Positions 32,680 to 37,784 of a DNA stretch of 37,784 bases are shown piece after piece. Made by a program: the position numbers and the translations under genes. Position 1 is the stretch's first letter, and every line of letters starts with the position of its first letter. The DNA comes from Tubiluchus corallicola (lineage: Eukaryota; Priapulida; Priapulimorpha; Priapulimorphida; Tubiluchidae), in NCBI GenBank assembly GCA_030141605.1, contig JAQGDQ010001499.1:1-37784 (forward strand), written 5' to 3'. Under the pieces are notes generated by a model. The model did not search any database, had not been told where the DNA came from, and was given only the letters and a program-made list of their open reading frames with translations.

Positions 32680-32922
32680 TATCAGCGTCATCCTCATCGT
32701 CGTAAATCATAATCGTCATTATCATCATCATCATTATCATCATCATCGTCATCATCATCGTCATAATCATCATCATCATGATCATCATCGTCGTCGTCGT
32801 CATCATCATCATCAATATCATCATCGGCGTCATCCTCATCGTCGTAATCATAATCGTTATCAGCATTGTCTCATCATCATCATCAACATCATCGTCGTCT
32901 TTATTATCATCATTATCACCAT
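32587..32922 (+). repeat. (ATC)n block with a ~30-unit pure run, SLC35F intron 3
   Basis: A perfect ATC run spans about 32588-32679. A degenerate ATC/GTC portion follows and contains a short internal duplication (cagcgtcatcctcatcgtcg / cggcgtcatcctcatcgtcg). The pure run suggests recent or ongoing expansion. Confidence 0.95.
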
Positions 32923-33455
32923 AATTGATTTTTTCATGTGTGATGTATATATATCTGCAATTGGCCGATTCATGTCTTAACTTTCGATTAACCTTGATAA
33001 TGAATGGTTCCGGTACTGCCACGGCCATCTAAATTAAGTTGGTCCTGCAGCTGAGAGCTAGATCCCGATTTAGAGAGTAGGACAAAAGATCGTCGTCATT
33101 ATCATCGTATCGTGATCACTGTCATCTCAAACATCACTTTTTATCAACAACATTATCTGTTGTCCTCGAGTTGTAAGACAAGATTTGTGCGTTTGTGAGA
33201 TTATTGAGAGAAATCTGATTGAAAGAACAATAACAAAAGCTTTACGTCAACCAACTGAAACAAAATGGAAGCTGAACGATAGAAAGGAAACGAATAAGAA
33301 GTCTATAAAGTAATTCTATTGATTGGTGGAGAAAGCAGACAACTTTGATAAAATCTGCTCGTCCGTCTAATCAATTCAGCAAATTCGGAAAAATTTCCAA
33401 AGCGGAAAATATATTTTGCCAATCAACAAATGGCGGTCGGTTGAGCGCTGCTTCC
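32923..33455. other. Unassigned part of SLC35F intron 3
   Basis: Scattered ATC triplets and no other structure. Confidence 0.5.
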
Positions 33456-33791
33456 GATGTATTCTTCTCTAATCAGCGCCAAACTGTCGTAAAGTCAGAA
33501 TCCATCATTGATGAGGTTCGTGATGGCAGTGACGATGATGTTGCTGATGGAATTGATGTGTTGTATTGATGTATTCTTCTCTAATCAGCGCCAAACTGTC
33601 GTAAAGTCAGAATCCATCATTGATGAGGTTCGTGATGGCAGTGACGATGATGTTGCTGATGGAATTGATGTGTTGTATTGATGTATTCTTCTCTAATCAG
33701 CGCCAAACTGTCGTAAAGTCAGAATCCATCATTGATGAGGTTCGTGATGGCAGTGACGATGATGTTGCTGATGGAATTGATGTGTTGTATT
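33456..33791 (+). repeat. 112-bp x 3 tandem repeat in SLC35F intron 3
   Basis: Three nearly identical units begin at 33456, 33568 and 33680. Landmarks are gtattcttctctaatcagcg, ccaaactgtcgtaaagtcag and tgatggaattgatgtgttg. A partial unit follows, then a G-rich stretch. The period is not a multiple of 3, so the open frame over the first copy is not evidence of coding. Confidence 0.95.
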
Positions 33792-33852
33792 GATGGAATT
33801 GATGTGTTGGTGGTGCTGATATAGGGAACTGTACGTTTACTCACAGGCGTCC

Positions 33853-33876
33853 GGGTGGGGTGGGGGTGGGGAGGGG
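33853..33876 (+). other. Potential G-quadruplex (five G-runs), SLC35F intron 3
   Basis: Five runs of three to five G are separated by single bases (ggg t gggg t ggggg t gggg a gggg). They lie on the RNA-sense strand, between the 112-bp and 30-bp arrays. Single-base loops are the most stable G-quadruplex arrangement. Confidence 0.8.
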
Positions 33877-34010
33877 CTTTGTGCAGAAGGAATTTGCCCT
33901 GAAATTTTTCTAACTTCCCATATCATTGCTAAATATAAATGCAAACAGCCGGGTAGATATATACAATTATATAGGATATAGACTGATAAAGTGTCGTAAA
34001 AATAAAATAT

Positions 34011-36440
34011 TTGTAGGCCTATTCAGGGTCAAATTTACATTTATAGGCCTACTCAAGGTCAGATTTACATTTATAGGCCTACTCAGGGTCAGATTTACAT
34101 TTATAGGCCTACTCAGGGTCAAATTTACATTTATAGGCCTACTCAGGGTCAGATTTACATTTATAGGCCTACTCAGGGTCAGATTTACATTTATAGGCGT
34201 ACTCACTTTCAAATTTACATTTATAGGCCTACTCAGGGTCAAATTTACATTTATAGGCGTACTCACTGTAAAATTTACATTTATAGGCATACTCACTGTC
34301 AAATTTACATTTATAGGCCTACTCAGGGTCAAATTTACATTTATAGGCCTACTCAGGGTCAAATTTACATTTATAGGCCTACTCAGGGTCAAATTTACAT
34401 TTATAGGCCTACTCAGGGTCAAATTTACATTTAAAGGCCTACTCAGGGTCAAATTTACATTTAAAGGCTTACTCACTGTCAAATTTACATTTATAGGCCT
34501 ACTCACTGTCAAATTTACATTTATAGGCCTACTCAGGGTCAAATTTACATTTAAAGGCCTAGTCAGTGTCAAATTTGCATTTATAGGCCTACTCAGGGTC
34601 AAATTTACATTTAAAGGCCTACTCAGGGTCAGATTTACAATTATAGGCCTACTCAGGGTCAGATTTACATTTATAGGCGTACTCACTTTCAAATTTACAT
34701 TTATAGGCCTACTCAGGGTCAAATTTACATTTATAGGCGTACTCACTGTAAAATTTACATTTATAGGCGTACTCACTGTCAAATTTACATTTATAGGCCT
34801 ACTCACTGTCAAATTTACATTTAAAGGCCTAGTCAGTGTCAAATTTGCATTTATAGGCCTACTCAGGGTCAAATTTACATTTATAGGCCTACTCAGGGTC
34901 AAATTTACATTTAAAGGCCTAGTCAGTGTCAAATTTACATTTATGGGCCTACTCAGGGTCAAATTTACATTTATAGGCCTACTCAGGGTCAAATTTACAT
35001 TTAAAGGCCTAGTCAGTGTAAAATTTACATTTAAAGGCCTAGTCAGGGTCAAATTTACATTTATAGGCCTACTCAGGGTCAAATTTACATTTAAAGGCCT
35101 AGTCAGTGTCAAATTTACATTTATAGGCCTACTCAGGGTCAAATTTACATTTATAGGCGTACTCAGGGTCAAATTTACATTTAAAGGCCTACTCAGGGTC
35201 AAATTTACATTTATAGGCCTACTCAGGGTCAAATTTACATTTAAAGGCCTACTCAGTGTCAAATTTACATTTATAGGCCTACTCAGTGTCAAATTTACAT
35301 TTATAGGCCTACTCAGGGTCAAATTTACATTTATAGGCCTAGTCAGGGTCAAATTTACATTTATAGGCCTACTCAGGGTCAAATTTACATTTATAGGCCT
35401 ACTCAGGGTCAAATTTACATTTAAAGGCCTGGTCAGTGTCAAATTTACATTTAAAGGCCTAGTCAGGGTCAAATTTACATTTATAGGCCTACTCAGGGTC
35501 AAATTTACATTTATAGGCCTACTCAGGGTCAAATTTACATTTAAAGGCCTGGTCAGTGTCAAATTTACATTTTTAGGCCTACTCAGGGTCAAATTTACAT
35601 TTATAGGCGTACTCAGGGTCACATCTACATTTAAAGGCCTACTCAGGGTCAAATTTACATTTATAGGCCTACTCAGGGTCAAATTTACATTTATAGGCGT
35701 ACTCAGGGTCAAATTTACATTTATAGGCCTACTCAGGGTCAAATTTACATTTATAGGCGTACTCAGGGTCAAATGTACATTTAAAGGCCTAGTCAGTGTC
35801 AAATTTACATTTATAGGCCTACTCAGGGTCAAATTTACATTTATAGGCGTACTCAGGGTCAAATTTACATTTAAAGGCCTACTCAGGGTCAAATTTACAT
35901 TTATAGGCCTACTCAGGGTCAAATTTACATTTAAAGGCCTAGTCAGGGTCAAATTTACATTTATAGGCCTACTCAGGGTCAAATTTACATTTATAGGCCT
36001 ACTCAGGGTCAAATTTACATTTAAAGGCCTAGTCAGTGTCAAATTTACATTTATAGGCCTACTCAGGGTCAAATTTACATTTATAGGCGTACTCAGGGTC
36101 ACATCTACATTTAAAGGCCTACTCAGGGTCAAATTTACATTTATAGGCCTACTCAGGGTCAAATTTACATTTATAGGCGTACTCAGGGTCAAATTTACAT
36201 TTATAGGCCTACTCAGGGTCAAATTTACATTTATAGGCGTACTCAGGGTCAAATGTACATTTAAAGGCCTACTCAGGGTCAAATTTACATTTAAAGGCCT
36301 ACTCAGGGTCAAATTTACATTTATAGGCGTACTCAGAGTCAAATGTACATTTAAAGGCCTACTCAGGGTCAAATTTACATTTATAGGCCTACTCAGGGTC
36401 AAATGTACATTTAAAGGCCTACTCAGTGTCAAATTTACAT
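34011..36440 (+). repeat. 30-bp x 81 satellite with higher-order structure, in SLC35F intron 3
   Basis: This array has 81 units of exactly 30 bp with no indel. A unit is roughly aaatttacatttataggc plus ctactcagggtc. Variant pairs include ttataggc/ttaaaggc, ggcctactc/ggcgtactc, agtcagtgtc and actcactgtc. Blocks recur at 480-bp spacing (16 units): 34201 with 34681, and 35581 with 36061. Because 30 is a multiple of 3, one frame on each strand is open through the whole array. The + strand reads (FIGLLRVKFT)n and the - strand reads (INVNLTLSRP)n, over 800 residues each. I call it repeat DNA, not a gene: it lies inside an intron, has no conserved domain, and both strands are open for the same trivial reason. 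Confidence 0.95.
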
Positions 36441-36542
36441 AAAGAGAGGCACTCAACTTGTGAGGTCTATTCGACGTGCATCGGCAAAATGAAGGCGTTT
36501 TTTAAACAAAATTTAAGCGGAGGGTGACAGCTTAGTGTTTAT

Positions 36543-36600
36543 TGACCAGTAAACGGCCAGTGTTGAATGAATGACCAGTAAACGACCAGTGTTGAATGAA
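36543..36600 (+). repeat. 29-bp x 2 tandem repeat
   Basis: Two units of tgaccagtaaacggccagtg plus ttgaatgaa differ at one base. They lie about 100 bp after the 30-bp satellite. Confidence 0.9.
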
Positions 36601-36781
36601 GTGATGCAGTTTAGGCTTCTTTCTGTTCTGAATGATACAACGGCATTGTTAAACACTGAACGCAAACATGTGTAAATTTAAATGTTAAACTAAAAACTAT
36701 GAAAAACTTTTTCCAAAACTGAAGTTTTGAAATACTTAGAAATCAGCAGAAATTTTTGTAAAAAAAACCACCGATGACGTG

Positions 36782-37068
36782 CGACATTTTTGTATAAGTA
36801 TTAAGTAAGCTGCAGAACTTTAAACAGCGCACCCTTACAGAAACCACGGCGCGTTTGCGAAGAGCCACGTAATCCACCAATTACGTCATAAGTTTTAGTA
36901 AATGGCGGCAACCACCGCGTCTGAAAATTAGCATACAGCGGTATCGTAAGTTAAATTTATGGATTATAGACAGTTTTTTTTGCAAATTTCTTTGTTATAT
37001 TTTTCTAAGTTTAAGTGATAAAGGTAAAATTAACTTAACATGCTAAATGACTTGTTCTTTCCTTTAAT
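36782..37068 (+). repeat. Dispersed repeat family A, copy 2 (SLC35F intron 3)
   Basis: This is the second copy of the family at 5676-5936. It has about 25 bp extra between the two best-conserved halves. It contains aaatggcggc, which matches the YY1 core. It lies about 280 bp upstream of exon C. Confidence 0.75.
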
Positions 37069-37350
37069 CAAGGTGCATTATCATCATTACATACATATTT
37101 AATAGTTTTTTTGGTGGAAGATAGTTCGGTTCATGTTATTGGTATTATAATGCCAGTCAAAATACGAAGAATCTACGTTCAGAATTGTTTCTGCAACTTT
37201 TTAATAATAAAATTTAACAGATTTTCAAGTTTCGTTTTGCACGAGTTTTCAGACACGAAATTTGGTTTGTGAGCTCATAAAATCTTGTTAGATCGATGAG
37301 TGATCGTCGTGTTGCACTCGCAAATTCTCGTCAAATCTAATTTGTTTCAG

Positions 37351-37513
37351 TTGCTGGACTGTTTTACAATTCCTGTGGTGCTTGTACTGTCCTGGATATT
37401 TCTCAAGATTCGCTATAAACTTATACATATCGTGGGAGTGGGTGTGTGCCTCGTGGGGGTGGGAACTCTGATATGGGCCGACGCTCTTGGCAGAGATACG
37501 TCCACTGAACAAG
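37351..37513 (+). CDS. SLC35F1/2: SLC35F1/F2-like transporter, internal exon C (TM4-TM5), gene continues past the window
   Basis: This exon follows the 7,789-bp intron 3. The acceptor is tttgtttcag and the donor is gttagt. It holds 54 codons plus the first base of the next, so the following intron is phase 1. The protein reads LLDCFTIPVVLVLSWIFLKI, RYKLIHIVGVGVCLVGVGTL and IWADALGRDTSTEQ, giving helices 4 and 5 of the transporter. The LLDCFxIPVxxxLSWxxL, RYxxxH and CxxGxGxxxxAD signatures match both human SLC35F1 and F2. It joins in frame to exon B after LTSVQ. The three exons account for about 157 residues of a protein usually near 400 long. The remaining helices should lie beyond the right edge. 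The start of the next intron carries a dispersed repeat with a nuclear-receptor-like motif. Confidence 0.95.
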
Positions 37514-37609
37514 GTTAGTCGAAATAGAAGTTGTTCTAGAATCTAGATACTAAACTGTGTGATGATAGAGGTTTTTCGTTTGTAACCCAGTGACGCTAAC
37601 ATCGTATAT

Positions 37610-37700
37610 TAATAAGCCTTTTTACCGTTCCAGCGATTGATGATGATCGTGAAAAGGTCAAAGGTTAAGTGTACCTTACAACACATTTGTGTACACTTGA
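37610..37700 (+). repeat. Dispersed repeat family B, copy 2, with DR1 motif (SLC35F intron after exon C)
   Basis: This is the second copy of the 22220-22310 sequence, about 100 bp after exon C. The DR1 at 37655-37667 is identical to copy 1. Homology may extend to the window edge, but similarity becomes patchy after about 37700. Confidence 0.75.
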
Positions 37701-37784
37701 CAGCGTCTCACAGTCCATGAGCATTGAGCATTAATGAAGCTACGTAACTGAACGAAGTACACTGATGCAGTTACGTATTGCTCT

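Noticed and set aside
33926-36442. 838-codon plus-strand gene
   Set aside because: It is the 30-bp satellite read in its open phase; the other strand is open too, it is inside an intron, and no domain exists.
37288-37512. Minus-strand 74-residue protein
   Set aside because: Antisense shadow of SLC35F exon C.

Overview
This is eukaryotic, AT-rich, intron-bearing DNA, almost certainly from an invertebrate animal. The one gene I can identify is split by introns with GT/AG borders. Intergenic and intronic DNA is full of microsatellites, minisatellites, foldback elements and decayed transposons. Vertebrate-like TTAGGG blocks and marine-invertebrate-style non-autonomous transposons fit a deuterostome, lophotrochozoan or cnidarian, but I cannot name the species.

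The recognisable gene is a solute carrier of the SLC35F1/SLC35F2 type on the + strand. Three consecutive coding exons are visible (28871-28986, 29368-29561, 37351-37513). Together they encode about 157 residues covering roughly the first five membrane helices. The first exon is not identified, and the 3' exons lie beyond the right edge. Positions 1 to about 28.5 kb hold no other convincing protein gene. They contain a 5'-truncated LINE C-terminal fragment (13837-14154), a 5S rRNA-like pseudogene (about 21111-21220), a possible TATA promoter with a non-coding exon (6780-6882), two homeodomain-motif-rich blocks that could be enhancers, and several dispersed repeat families.

The most striking object is the start of SLC35F intron 3. 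The last 26 nt of exon 3 plus the first 8 nt of the intron (a strong CAG|GTAAGA donor) form a 34-bp unit repeated 82 times without an indel (29562-32348). This gives 82 tandem 5' splice sites. Only the first keeps the protein intact, because the first unit contains an in-frame TAG. Variation between units lies mostly at CpG dinucleotides, while the donor core is the same in every copy.

Other long tandem arrays are a 76-bp satellite (15206-18177, about 39 units), a 30-bp satellite open in one frame on each strand (34011-36440, 81 units), a 76-bp x4 array (20318-20621), a 112-bp x3 array (33456-33791) and a ~41-bp array (14293-14930). Four polymorphic GAT/GAC-type trinucleotide blocks also occur. 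Tandem repeats occupy roughly a quarter of the window. Intron 3 (7.8 kb) is made largely of them.
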